In this document: piece by piece, positions 34,026 through 43,645 of the stretch | Layout: each line of letters begins with the position of its first letter | Numbering within the stretch: the stretch's first letter is position 1 | NCBI RefSeq assembly: GCF_000690055.1 | Contig: NZ_JJNZ01000007.1 | Location: forward strand, 1 to 64,000 | Direction: 5' to 3' | Length of the DNA stretch: 64,000 nucleotides | Origin: Pseudoalteromonas fuliginea | GTDB taxonomy: Bacteria > Pseudomonadota > Gammaproteobacteria > Enterobacterales > Alteromonadaceae | Notes under the pieces: model-generated | Databases searched by the model: none | What the model was told of the DNA's origin: nothing | What the model saw: the letters and a program-made list of their open reading frames with translations, nothing else | Position numbers and translations under genes: made by a program

Positions 34026-35297
34026 ATGGAACTGATACTAAACATAACTAGTTATCATAGACTCTCACCTGAAATTGAAGCATCTAAGACTGTAGTAGAT
34101 AAACTCATCTTTGGTCGCTCTGAGACTTGTGATTGGCATCTGCCCGATCCTGAAAAAATAATATCAAGTAAACACGGACAAATCGTAAAAGAAGGTGATT
34201 CTTTTTATATTTACGATAATTCAACGAATGGCACCTTTATAAACTTTGCTGTAACCCCACTTGGTCAAGGAAATAGGCAGGTTCTTGCTGACAGTGACGT
34301 ATTAACTATTGGCGACTTTCAAATTGATGTTAAGTTGGTTGATGATCGCGTTTCACCAGTGAGTAATACCGATTTTTCGGCCAGTCAAAACAGTGATAAT
34401 AATTACCGTGCGGATAGTAAAGATTCATTTTCACAATCGCATCAGTTTTTAGACGAATCTATTTTAGATGAATCAATGCCTGGAGTTTCTATGGTGCAAG
34501 AGCCCTTTTTGAACTCAGGTAACCAGATCCCAGAAGATTGGGATGATTTATCACGCCTGATGAACCCAGAACACTCCGATGCATCAAAACATGACTCTGC
34601 GAATGTTCAAGAGTTAAAAACGAATTCTCCACGAGTACAATCGGAAAGTCGAAAAATAGCCCCTAAAGAACAAACTGTCGAGACTGCATCACCAAAAATA
34701 GCTGCAAAAAACAGTACTGCGTTATCTGATGCATTTTTAAAAGGTTTAAATATAAAGCCTGAAGTACAAAATTCGTTAAATACAGAAAAGCATTGGTTTG
34801 AAATGGGGCAAGGCCTTAATTTATTACTCAATGGCCTTATGGACTCTTTACGTCAAAGAGCGCATGTAAAAAGTCAATTGAGGTTAAATCATACAATGTT
34901 TCAAACTGAACAAAACAACCCTTTAAAATTTTCTGCTAATATAGATGACGTTATTCAGAATTTATTCATAAGGAATAGTGCAAGCTTCCTCTCGTCTAAG
35001 GAGTCGATAAATGAAAGCTTTATTGACTCTCGCAGGCACGAACATGCGTTATTAGCCGGTGCAGATGGTGTACTTAAAGGGATGTTAGAGCAAGTTTCTC
35101 CCCAACAGATAAGTCAGCAAGCAAATGATAATTCTAACGTATTAAAAATTATCCCTGGGCAAATTGAATCTAAATGCTGGAAGTTATATCAGAGTTTACA
35201 TGATGATTTGTCACAAGACGTTAGTTCCAAAGGGGCAATGGCTATGTCAGATGATTTTTTAAAGGCATACAACGATAGACTTAAAGAAACGCTTTAG
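34026..35297 (+). CDS. tagH: T6SS FHA-domain protein TagH
   Basis: A 423-residue cytosolic protein. The FHA domain covers residues 20-100: FGRSETCDWHLPDP, ISSKHGQIV and DNSTNGTFIN carry the phosphothreonine-binding Arg, Ser-x-x-His and Asn residues. A polar linker (about 105-235) follows, then a helical C-terminal domain conserved in T6SS FHA proteins (NLLLNGLMDSLRQRAHVKSQ, NPLKFSANIDDVIQNLF). Phosphorylated by the adjacent kinase and reset by PppA, it is expected to promote TssL/M activation. It is first in the operon. Confidence 0.9.
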   Translation: MELILNITSYHRLSPEIEASKTVVDKLIFGRSETCDWHLPDPEKIISSKHGQIVKEGDSFYIYDNSTNGTFINFAVTPLGQGNRQVLADSDVLTIGDFQIDVKLVDDRVSPVSNTDFSASQNSDNNYRADSKDSFSQSHQFLDESILDESMPGVSMVQEPFLNSGNQIPEDWDDLSRLMNPEHSDASKHDSANVQELKTNSPRVQSESRKIAPKEQTVETASPKIAAKNSTALSDAFLKGLNIKPEVQNSLNTEKHWFEMGQGLNLLLNGLMDSLRQRAHVKSQLRLNHTMFQTEQNNPLKFSANIDDVIQNLFIRNSASFLSSKESINESFIDSRRHEHALLAGADGVLKGMLEQVSPQQISQQANDNSNVLKIIPGQIESKCWKLYQSLHDDLSQDVSSKGAMAMSDDFLKAYNDRLKETL

Positions 35298-35312
35298 AAA
35301 GGAAATTAAACA

Positions 35313-35777
35313 ATGTATAAAATTAAGCTCTACTTAATGAGTTTTAGTTTACTATTTTTAGTACTAGGATGTTCTACCGTTAATAAACTTGTTCCGCCTT
35401 CAACAGATCTGATTATTAATGTATCTAAGAATGTGAATCCTGATACGTCGGATAGACCTTCACCTGTAGTTATGAAAATATTTGAACTTAGTTCTCGAAC
35501 TATTTTTGATACACAAGATTTTTTTAGCCTTTACGATACGCCTGAAAAATTATTAGGGCCTGATCTGTTAAAAAAAGACGAGCTTGAATTACAGCCAAAT
35601 TCAGTACAAAAATATAAAATGAGTCTCAATCGAAACACTCGTTATGTGGGGGTTGTGGTTGCTTATAGAAACATTGATCAGGCAAGATGGAGAGCTGTAA
35701 TTGAAGTTGATCCTACCGGTTATGATGATATAAATGTCAATGTAGAAGCTATTGCTACATACATGAGAGAGAAATAA
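35313..35777 (+). CDS. tssJ: T6SS outer-membrane lipoprotein TssJ
   Basis: A 154-residue lipoprotein with signal SFSLLFLVLGC and lipid-anchored Cys at about residue 20. The mature part is the transthyretin-like TssJ fold with the conserved SPVVMKIFELSSRTIFDTQDFFSLYD and NTRYVGVVVAYRN segments. TssJ anchors TssM at the outer membrane. It sits 15 bp after tagH and 16 bp before tssK. Confidence 0.92.
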   Translation: MYKIKLYLMSFSLLFLVLGCSTVNKLVPPSTDLIINVSKNVNPDTSDRPSPVVMKIFELSSRTIFDTQDFFSLYDTPEKLLGPDLLKKDELELQPNSVQKYKMSLNRNTRYVGVVVAYRNIDQARWRAVIEVDPTGYDDINVNVEAIATYMREK

Positions 35778-35793
35778 AAAAAGGATTTGTAAA

Positions 35794-37122
35794 ATGGGTG
35801 ATAACACTCGTGTTGCTTGGACTGAAGGGATGTTTTTAAGGCCGCAACACTTCCAGCAATCAGATAAACATATTGCGAATGTAATCCAACAAGTGTGCAG
35901 TGGTAACCTTGCAGATCCTTGGGGAATACTTGAGGTAGCAATTGATACTGAACTGCTAAAAGCGGGTCAATTTGCGATTGAATCACTGTCGGCAATTACC
36001 CCAGATTTACTACCGATAGATATGCCTCAGTCAACTTCTTTGCCTGAGCCATTAGTGGTCGGCAAAGATATATATGACGAGATAGTTTATCTTGCAATAC
36101 CGGCATTGAAAAATAGCGGCATAAACTTATCTGCCCCAGAAGAAAATATTGTAACTCGTTATAAATTGAATGATTTATCAGTGAGTGACGATTTAGTGGG
36201 GGCGCAATCTCAAGAAGTTATTCAAGTCGCTAAAATATATAGTAAGTTAGTACTTTCCTCTGATGATCACTCTGGTTATATATTGCTGCCTTTAGCAAGA
36301 ATTCTAGACGTTAGTAGTGAAGGGCAAATAAAGCTAGATAATAAGTATATACCGGCATCTTTAAAAGTAGGGCAATGCAAGCCTCTTTTGGGTCTTGTTC
36401 GCGAAATTGGTTCAATGATCAAACAGCGCTCAGAAAGCATCGCCGTTAGATTGTGTCAAGGATATGCAGGAAGTACATCAGTTGCCGACTTTATTATGCT
36501 GCAAACATTAAATAAGTATGATGCAGTATTTGACAACTTATTATCAGTCAATAATATCCATCCAAATATCTTGTATATTAGGTTGATTGAGCTTGCCGGA
36601 GAGCTGTCGACGTTTAGTACTGTTAATAAACGAGTTCCTAAGCTCCCTAAATACGATCATAAAAACTTGGGTCAAGTGTTTAGCGAAGTCGTTAACTTCC
36701 TATATCAGTCGTTGAGTCATGTTATTGAGCAAACAGCAACTGAAATAAAGTTAGAACAAAGCAAATTTGGAATTTCATTTGGTGCATTAAACGATAAGTC
36801 GGTGCTAAATTCAGCTCAATTTATTCTAGCAATAAAAGCAAGTGTTCCGCATGAAGAGTTACGTAAAATACTGCCATCACAGATAAAAATAGGCAGTGTA
36901 GAAACTATACGTGATCTTGTTAATAACCAAATACCAGGAATAACAATCAGTAGTTTACCTACAGCCCCAAGACAAATCCCATATCATGCAGGTTTCCATT
37001 ATTTTGAATTAAATAAACAGGGAGAGCATTGGGATAAGTTGCGCTCTAGTGGCGGAATTGCCATTCATTTATCAGGTAGCTACCCAGAACTACAATTAAG
37101 CCTTTGGGCAATTAGAACTTAA
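35794..37122 (+). CDS. tssK: T6SS baseplate protein TssK
   Basis: A 442-residue cytosolic protein with the family start VAWTEGMFLRPQHFQQSDKHI and the closing FHYFELNKQGEHWDKLRSSGGIAIHLSGSYPELQLSLWAIR. TssK trimers link the TssEFG wedge to the TssLM membrane complex. Length matches the family (about 445). RBS AAAAAAGGA precedes the ATG. Confidence 0.97.
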   Translation: MGDNTRVAWTEGMFLRPQHFQQSDKHIANVIQQVCSGNLADPWGILEVAIDTELLKAGQFAIESLSAITPDLLPIDMPQSTSLPEPLVVGKDIYDEIVYLAIPALKNSGINLSAPEENIVTRYKLNDLSVSDDLVGAQSQEVIQVAKIYSKLVLSSDDHSGYILLPLARILDVSSEGQIKLDNKYIPASLKVGQCKPLLGLVREIGSMIKQRSESIAVRLCQGYAGSTSVADFIMLQTLNKYDAVFDNLLSVNNIHPNILYIRLIELAGELSTFSTVNKRVPKLPKYDHKNLGQVFSEVVNFLYQSLSHVIEQTATEIKLEQSKFGISFGALNDKSVLNSAQFILAIKASVPHEELRKILPSQIKIGSVETIRDLVNNQIPGITISSLPTAPRQIPYHAGFHYFELNKQGEHWDKLRSSGGIAIHLSGSYPELQLSLWAIRT

Positions 37123-37141
37123 TTTTAAAGGAAGAGTTTCA

Positions 37142-38422
37142 ATGGACGAAACCATTATCAAACCACGCCCTGGTAGATTAGGACGTGATACCTCTAGTAA
37201 AGCAAATACTGACAGTGATGCTGATAAAACGGTGATGTCTGTCGAATCGCCATCGACAAAGCTACCAAGTAGCGTCAAAGTGTCTATCTTTAAAAACCCT
37301 CTTTTAGAAGCTGCAACTGACTGTTTTTCAATAGTCATATCTATTAGTCAATCAGCCGAAATGACAAATTTAGCAGCTTTAAAACATCGTTGTGTTGAGG
37401 CCATAAAGCGGTTTGAAGTTGAAGTTCGCAACCAAAATTTATCTAAAGATATCATCAACAATGCGCGCTACTGCCTATGTGCTATTCTCGATGAATCGGT
37501 ATTAAATTCAAAATGGAGCTCAATGGAATGGGCAGATGAAAGCTTATTATCTACATTCCATAAAGAAACATTTGGTGGTGAATATTTTTATACATTACTC
37601 GATGACGCGCTGTTACAACCTGAAAAAAACAAGCAATTTTTAGAGTTACAGTATCATTGTTTAAACCTTGGTTTTAAGGGCAAATATAGATTAGATACTG
37701 TTGGTGATAATAAAGTTGAAGAATACCGTTCTCAGATGTACCACCTTTTAAATCAATTAGATGGGCCAATCAATAACAAGTTATCACCTAATTGGAAGGA
37801 GCGAGTTGCTGCAGGTGTTGAACTTAGAAATCAAGTACCGCTTTGGGTGATTTTTTCTGTTTTAGGGCTCGTGTTACTTGCCGTTTATTTATTTATCAAT
37901 ATGAAACTCAATGATGATGTTTTTGCTATCAATGAAAAACTTGCCGTTATTCATCCACTCGCAAATGAGCAAACTGTCGATAAAAAAGACCAGCAACTAT
38001 TAGTTTTAGAGCAGCTACTACAAACCGAAATACAGAGGGGGATTGTGGTTGTTAAAAAAAGTAATGATCGGATCAGAATTTCCATCAAAAGTGAAAGTTT
38101 GTTTAATCAAGGTAATTCACAGTTACTGCCTTCTTTTCAGCCTATTCTTGAGAAACTTGCACTTAGTTTAGAGGGAACAAAAGGCAGAATATTAATTACG
38201 GGTCACACAGACGACACGCCTATTAGTACCGACAGATACCCCTCAAATTGGCACCTTTCTTTAGCTAGAGCAACACAAGTTGCTAATTCTATGGCTAAAA
38301 GTACTAACCTTAGTGGCCGTTTATGGCCTGAAGGTAAAGGGGCCGCAGAGCCAATCGCCAGCAATTCAGATTCAGCTTCTAGGTCATTGAACCGACGAAT
38401 TGAAATCGATCTATTATTTTAA
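37142..38422 (+). CDS. tssL: T6SS membrane protein TssL with OmpA-type C-terminus
   Basis: A 426-residue evolved TssL. Residues 50-215 form the cytoplasmic DotU domain (ARYCLCAILDESVLNSKWSS, FHKETFGGEYFY). One TM is at about 235-255 (PLWVIFSVLGLVLLAVYLFI). The periplasmic C-terminus (about 305-425) is an OmpA/MotB peptidoglycan-binding domain: ILITGHTDDTPISTDRYPSN, LSLARATQVANSM and NRRIEIDLLF. It anchors the membrane complex to the cell wall. Its stop lies 11 bp before the tssM start chosen here. Confidence 0.95.
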   Translation: MDETIIKPRPGRLGRDTSSKANTDSDADKTVMSVESPSTKLPSSVKVSIFKNPLLEAATDCFSIVISISQSAEMTNLAALKHRCVEAIKRFEVEVRNQNLSKDIINNARYCLCAILDESVLNSKWSSMEWADESLLSTFHKETFGGEYFYTLLDDALLQPEKNKQFLELQYHCLNLGFKGKYRLDTVGDNKVEEYRSQMYHLLNQLDGPINNKLSPNWKERVAAGVELRNQVPLWVIFSVLGLVLLAVYLFINMKLNDDVFAINEKLAVIHPLANEQTVDKKDQQLLVLEQLLQTEIQRGIVVVKKSNDRIRISIKSESLFNQGNSQLLPSFQPILEKLALSLEGTKGRILITGHTDDTPISTDRYPSNWHLSLARATQVANSMAKSTNLSGRLWPEGKGAAEPIASNSDSASRSLNRRIEIDLLF

Positions 38423-38432
38423 TGAGGCTGAT

Positions 38433-41400
38433 ATGAGTTTCTCGCAAAAATTTAAAAAAATGACATACGCTCTTACATCTCGTACCGCGATGCTAATTAT
38501 AGGTTTCCTAGCTTTATCATTATTGATTTGGTTTGGTGGTCCTTTAATTGCAGTGGCAGATTACGTCCCTTTAGCAAGTATTGCTGCAAGGTTGCTAACA
38601 ATATTACTTATATTATTGCTCTTTTCTGTGACGAAAATTTATCGTCTTGTGCAGCAAAATAAAAGAGATGAAAAAATGGCTGATGAGTTAATCGATAGCG
38701 ATGACTCAGGCGGCAGTGAAGTAAACGAAGAAATCACGACTCTAAAAACAAGAATGAATGAAGCTATCGACTTGTTAAAAGATGTTAAGTTGTTCAAAGG
38801 TAAAAATATTTACCAGTTGCCGTGGTACATAATGATCGGCCCTCCTGGCGCGGGTAAAACAACCGTTATTAATAATTCAGGATTGGATTATCCATTAAAA
38901 GATAAACTGGGCGTTGATTTAGTTCATGGCATCGGTGGTACACGAAATTGTGATTGGTGGTTTACTAATAAAGCGGTATTGATCGATACCGCCGGTAGGT
39001 ATACAACTCAAAATAGTCATGCAAAACATGACTCACGAGCATGGGAAGGGTTTTTAGGTCTATTGCGAAAGTATCGTCCACTTAGGCCAATTAATGGTGT
39101 GATGATCAGCATGGGTATATCTGAGTTGATGAGTCAGACTAAAACTGAGCGTAACTTGCATGCACGTGCAATAAAGCAACGGCTACAAGAGCTTCAAAAT
39201 CAGCTTGGGATGACATTTCCTGTCTATGTTATTTTTTCTAAGGTTGATTTAATTGAAGGATTCAGAGAATTTTTTGGCGAATTAACGGAAGAAGAATGTG
39301 AACAAGTATGGGGAGTTACCTTTGAGCTTGATCTTGCTAAAGACACCCAGGTAGAAGCGTTTAATAAAGAATTTCATACTTTAATTTCTAAATTAACAGA
39401 AATGCTTAATCGCAGATTGATAAATGAAAGAAACGAAGCGATTAGAGCTAAAATATTCGAATTCCCTAGGCAGCTAAGAGTACTTCAAGGTGTCGCTGAT
39501 GGCTTTTTAAAAGAAATATTTACACCTAATGCATATGAAGAGCTGCCCATGTTTAGGGGCGTTTACTTAACGAGCGCAACTCAAGAAGGAACGCCTTCTA
39601 GCTTTTTGAATGATGTTAACTCAGGTAAAACAGATTATATCAATCAATCAAAAAGCTTTTTTATAAAAAATGTTTTAGAAAGCGTGATTTTTCCAGAGCA
39701 AAATTTAGCAAGTACAAATAAACATCACGACAAACAAAATAAATGGCTACGCGTTGCTAGTATCTCATTAGCTGTTATTGCGCTATTTGGCTTTTCAATT
39801 TCTTGGTACTTTAGTTTTGCATGGAATAGTAATCTAATTGCAGAAACTGAAGAGGCTATTTCGACATATCAAGAGCTTGATTCAGCGTCATTTGATCGAA
39901 ATAACTTAGTGGTTTTAAATGATAGGTTAAACGCGCTGAGAAATTTACCAGCAAGTGCGCCATTTTTAATGGACTCGGAAGAGTCACCATCATTTGGTTT
40001 TAATAAATTAAATGAAATTAAAGCATCTTCTGTTAATGCTTACGATCGTTCTTTACAAACTTATTTAGAACCATTTATCAGCAATACCCTTATAAAAGAA
40101 ATGGCAGCCCATCCAGAGCACCTTAGTTATTTATATGAGACTTTGAAGTGTTATTTAATGCTATTTCAACCAGAGTATTTTGAAAGTGAAGACATTACAG
40201 CATGGTTTGATGCTTACTTAGAAAGAAACCTTCCGGGTGATAAGAGTATTCAAATTAGAGATGAATTAATGGGTCATATTTCAGCTTTGTTGAACAAAGG
40301 TATTAATCAAACTGATGTTGATAACCAAGCTGTACGAACTGCACGCGCTGAATTAACTAAGTTGCCTATAGCAGAAAGAGCGTATCAACGTCTGCAAGCT
40401 GACTTTCTTAATAGTAGTATTCCGCCGTTTAGATTAACCGATATTGTTAGCTTTGAAAGTGCGCAAAAATTTACGTTTCGTAATAATGGTGAGCTAACTA
40501 GAAATATCCCTGGGTTGTACACATTTAATGGATTTCACGGTATTTTTAACGTTGAAAAAAGTAAAATGTTAGGTAATTTAATGGCCAGTAGTTGGGTGTA
40601 TGGTGAAGAAGCATCAGGCACTTACGATATTTCAAAAGATGAAATAGAAAAGAAATTAGAGCAGCGTTATTTTCAAGACTATATTCATTATTGGCAGTCG
40701 TTCTTAGATGACTTAAGTCTTAATCAATATAGCTCACCGGCAGAGGGCGTTAATATTACGGATGTATTAGCGGGTTCAGAAGCGCCAATTAAAAATATTA
40801 TTACTGCAGTTCAAAAGAATGTTCAGCTGACAAAACTACCGGTATCGGAAAATCAAAAAGCAGCAGGTAAACTGGCTGCTAATGCTGCTGAAATTGCAAT
40901 GCAAACGAAAGCAAATAGGATCAAGCGATTTTTACCTGACGAAGCGCCTAAGTTCGACATAAAGTTGCCAGGTTACCAAGTCGAAGAAGCATTTGAAGAT
41001 GTGATAAACATTGATTCTCAACAGCTCGATAATATTCAGAAAAATCTGCGAGAGCTTAATATTTATTTAACCAAGCTCGATCGAGGCGATCAGCTTAAAT
41101 ATTCAATAAAAGATCAAATTAGTGGTAAGAGTAAACCAAGCTTTATACGTCAATTAGAGTTTCAAAGTCGAGATTTACCTTATCCATTTAATAGCTGGTT
41201 ATTAGATATAAGCAGAGACACTAGTAATATCACCAAAAATAGTGCAAACAGGCACCTGAACGAAATTTGGAAAAGCAAAGTTTTAAGAGAATACAATGCT
41301 GCGATTGTGGGAAGGTACCCTTTCTCTCCACAGGCAGATAAAGAAGTAAATATGAAAGACTTTGCTCGCTTTTTTGGACCAAGTGGAACCATTGATAGCT

Positions 41401-41942
41401 TTTTCAATAGCTATGTTGCGCCTAGCGTTGATATAAGCTCAAGTCCATGGAAGTTTGAAAAAGACATTGGTATTAGCAGTGAAACATTAAAAATGTTTGA
41501 ACATGCTTATCAAATCCAAACCGCTTTTTTTGATGGTGGAAGTAATACCCCTCGAATAGAATTTGGTTTACGAACATTTAAACTGGATAAAACAGTGTCT
41601 AGCCTTATGATAGAAATTGATGGACAGTCAATGACTTACCGACATGGTCCATTAAAAGTAACAAATTTTATTTGGCCTGGAGCATCTGGTCAAAGTAAAA
41701 CAAGAGTGGTGTTTACGCCTCCAAATGGTGGCCGCTCAATTAACACAACTTATCAGGGTGAATGGTCACTTTATAGAATGCTTGATGAGCTTAGCGAAAA
41801 AAGAAGCCAAACTCGTAACGATCTAGAGCTGCACTTTTCAATTATGGGAAATAATGCAAAAGTCGAATTGTTGCCTAAATCAATCAGACATCCATTTTGG
41901 AATACAAGCGTAGAGAAGTTTTCATGTCCGACACGATTATAA
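38433..41942 (+). CDS. tssM: T6SS inner-membrane protein TssM (IcmF)
   Basis: The frame opens at a TTG at 38400, inside tssL, but the ATG at 38433 with TGAGG upstream is the natural start, giving 1169 residues. Two TM helices are near the N-terminus (about 12-35 and 45-65), followed by a cytoplasmic NTPase-like domain with Walker A GPPGAGKTTVINNS (about 143) and a third TM at about 445-465. A large periplasmic IcmF-related and TssM C-terminal region follows, ending in beta-rich PGASGQSKTRVVFTPPNGG that contacts TssJ. The last 19 bp overlap the tagF start, suggesting translational coupling. Confidence 0.96.
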   Translation: MSFSQKFKKMTYALTSRTAMLIIGFLALSLLIWFGGPLIAVADYVPLASIAARLLTILLILLLFSVTKIYRLVQQNKRDEKMADELIDSDDSGGSEVNEEITTLKTRMNEAIDLLKDVKLFKGKNIYQLPWYIMIGPPGAGKTTVINNSGLDYPLKDKLGVDLVHGIGGTRNCDWWFTNKAVLIDTAGRYTTQNSHAKHDSRAWEGFLGLLRKYRPLRPINGVMISMGISELMSQTKTERNLHARAIKQRLQELQNQLGMTFPVYVIFSKVDLIEGFREFFGELTEEECEQVWGVTFELDLAKDTQVEAFNKEFHTLISKLTEMLNRRLINERNEAIRAKIFEFPRQLRVLQGVADGFLKEIFTPNAYEELPMFRGVYLTSATQEGTPSSFLNDVNSGKTDYINQSKSFFIKNVLESVIFPEQNLASTNKHHDKQNKWLRVASISLAVIALFGFSISWYFSFAWNSNLIAETEEAISTYQELDSASFDRNNLVVLNDRLNALRNLPASAPFLMDSEESPSFGFNKLNEIKASSVNAYDRSLQTYLEPFISNTLIKEMAAHPEHLSYLYETLKCYLMLFQPEYFESEDITAWFDAYLERNLPGDKSIQIRDELMGHISALLNKGINQTDVDNQAVRTARAELTKLPIAERAYQRLQADFLNSSIPPFRLTDIVSFESAQKFTFRNNGELTRNIPGLYTFNGFHGIFNVEKSKMLGNLMASSWVYGEEASGTYDISKDEIEKKLEQRYFQDYIHYWQSFLDDLSLNQYSSPAEGVNITDVLAGSEAPIKNIITAVQKNVQLTKLPVSENQKAAGKLAANAAEIAMQTKANRIKRFLPDEAPKFDIKLPGYQVEEAFEDVINIDSQQLDNIQKNLRELNIYLTKLDRGDQLKYSIKDQISGKSKPSFIRQLEFQSRDLPYPFNSWLLDISRDTSNITKNSANRHLNEIWKSKVLREYNAAIVGRYPFSPQADKEVNMKDFARFFGPSGTIDSFFNSYVAPSVDISSSPWKFEKDIGISSETLKMFEHAYQIQTAFFDGGSNTPRIEFGLRTFKLDKTVSSLMIEIDGQSMTYRHGPLKVTNFIWPGASGQSKTRVVFTPPNGGRSINTTYQGEWSLYRMLDELSEKRSQTRNDLELHFSIMGNNAKVELLPKSIRHPFWNTSVEKFSCPTRL

Positions 41943-42652
41943 ATATAGGTTATCTTGGTAAAGTGCCCTCTTTAGGCGACTTTGTTCAAGATAACGTTTC
42001 TAAGGCATTTTCTGAGCATTGGGAGCAATGGTTACAAGCAGCCATTGCTGTTAGTAAGGAGCAGCTAGGAGAAGCATGGCAGGATAATTACTTGGTAGCG
42101 CCTGTCTGGCACTTTGCCTTGAGCCCTAATATAGTTGGCGACAACGGGGTTATGGGAACCATAATACCGAGTATGGATGCGGTTGGAAGGCATTATCCTT
42201 TTACTCTATTGAGTGAGACGCAAAGTGACCCTATTGCTATATTAAACTCAGGCGTGTTTTCTTTAGAGTATGAAGATGTGGTTTTAAAAGTATTAGAGGG
42301 CTCGGTTGATCTTTTTTCGTGGAGAAAAGAGGTCACCCAAACGCTTAATATAATGACGGCTGAAAAAAAGCAGGTCAGCTATTCTCATTCACCCGATAAA
42401 AACAAAGCGGGTGAGGCGTTTGAATTTTCAGGTACTGAGCTGTCAGATAATGTTTTAGAAGATGCAATGCATGCCATATTACATAAGAAACATGGTGATT
42501 ATAGCGTTTGGTGGACACATGGTTCATTTAACATCAAACCAATGGTGCTTATTACATCTGCACTACCTCCTGTAAATCAAGTTGCAGCCATGTTAGATGG
42601 TAGGTGGAAACATTGGGAATGGAATTATACGCAGGTAAAAAATAGTGATTAG
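41924..42652 (+). CDS. tagF: T6SS accessory protein TagF
   Basis: The ATG at 41924 gives 242 residues beginning MSDTIINIGYLGKVPSLGDFVQDNV, the family start (GYFGKLPxxGDFV); the upstream extension in frame is unlikely. Conserved WEQWLQAAIAVSK, WHFALSPNIVGDNGVMGTIIPSMDAVGRHYPFTL and WWTHGS follow. In P. aeruginosa TagF represses the T6SS after assembly, acting on the FHA protein independently of PpkA, and in some species it is fused to PppA. Here it overlaps the pppA start, consistent with such a partnership. Confidence 0.92.
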   Translation: MSDTIINIGYLGKVPSLGDFVQDNVSKAFSEHWEQWLQAAIAVSKEQLGEAWQDNYLVAPVWHFALSPNIVGDNGVMGTIIPSMDAVGRHYPFTLLSETQSDPIAILNSGVFSLEYEDVVLKVLEGSVDLFSWRKEVTQTLNIMTAEKKQVSYSHSPDKNKAGEAFEFSGTELSDNVLEDAMHAILHKKHGDYSVWWTHGSFNIKPMVLITSALPPVNQVAAMLDGRWKHWEWNYTQVKNSD

Positions 42653-43442
42653 TAAATTTTGTACAAGTTATGCCATTACCCACCGAGGTGTTGTTAGGCA
42701 ACTAAATGAAGATGCCCATGTAGAAATTAATAGTCATAACCTGTGGGTTGTTGCTGATGGCATGGGAGGCCATGAAGCCGGTGAAGTCGCAAGCCAGTTA
42801 GTTGTTGATGTTATTAGGACAAAAGTTCAAGAGCTTGAATTAGATGTTTTAAGTATTTCTCATATTGTGGGGGCGATTGAAGAAGCAAATAGACAGCTCA
42901 GTGAATACAGTGCTTCTTATTTAGATAATAAAACGGCGGGCAGTACGGTTACTGCGTTATTTTTAAAAGATGGGAACTACCATATTTTATGGGCTGGTGA
43001 TAGCAGAGCCTACTTATTACGTGATGGTGAGCTTCAGCAGATATCAAGAGATCATAGTCAAGTAAATGACTTGATTGATGAAGGGGTTATTTCTGTTGAA
43101 GAAGCGAAAAATCATCCTCTATCTAATGTAATAACACGCGCAGTTGGTGTTATGGAAAATGTAAAAGTGGATGTTATTAAAGATAAAATAAGAACCGGTG
43201 ATATATTTTTACTTTGTTCTGATGGGCTAACTGGAGAATTATCTGATGACGATATATGCATGTCTTTAGAACCAAATAGTATTATTGATTCGGGTATGGC
43301 ATTAATGCACTCTTCTTTAGTTCGAGGTGCAAGAGATAATGTGACATGTATTTTAATTAAATATGATGAAACAAAAGATAATCAAGATATTAATGCGATT
43401 AATAATATGGATGAGGCGACGATTCCTTTATTTACTAAATAA
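42645..43442 (+). CDS. pppA: T6SS PP2C-type Ser/Thr phosphatase PppA
   Basis: A 265-residue PP2C phosphatase starting at GTG inside the end of tagF. Metal-binding motifs: NEDAHVEI, VVADGMGGHEAGE, LLCSDGLTGEL and GARDNVTCILIKY, plus GSTVTALFL and LWAGDSRAYLLRDG. It removes the phosphothreonine placed by the kinase on the FHA protein and so turns firing off or permits re-use. It ends the first block of the operon; a 203-bp gap follows. Confidence 0.94.
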   Translation: MISKFCTSYAITHRGVVRQLNEDAHVEINSHNLWVVADGMGGHEAGEVASQLVVDVIRTKVQELELDVLSISHIVGAIEEANRQLSEYSASYLDNKTAGSTVTALFLKDGNYHILWAGDSRAYLLRDGELQQISRDHSQVNDLIDEGVISVEEAKNHPLSNVITRAVGVMENVKVDVIKDKIRTGDIFLLCSDGLTGELSDDDICMSLEPNSIIDSGMALMHSSLVRGARDNVTCILIKYDETKDNQDINAINNMDEATIPLFTK

Positions 43443-43645
43443 CATATTGATTATTTTAAATAAGATTGTTTTAAATTATTTAAATGATGTTATTTGAAAG
43501 TATACTAAAAATTGATTGTTTATATATTGGCAATAATGAATTTTTAAACACAATTGTAACTAAGCTTGTATTTTAATATAAAGAATGTAATATAAAATCC
43601 GCTCCGCTTTATTGGAGTTTTATGGATAATTATTAGGACAATGGA
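43443..43645. promoter_or_regulatory. Gap between pppA and tssA, possible internal promoter
   Basis: An AT-rich 203-bp gap, the longest in the structural part of the cluster. TATACT at 43501-43506 could be a -10 element, but its -35 is weak. CTCC/GGAG near 43603-43618 forms a small hairpin. The ribosome binding site TAGGA precedes tssA. It may allow separate expression of the sheath block. Confidence 0.3.

Noticed and set aside
35720..35995. 91-residue minus-strand frame across the tssJ/tssK junction
   Set aside because: Overlaps two well-supported genes, and its product resembles no family.
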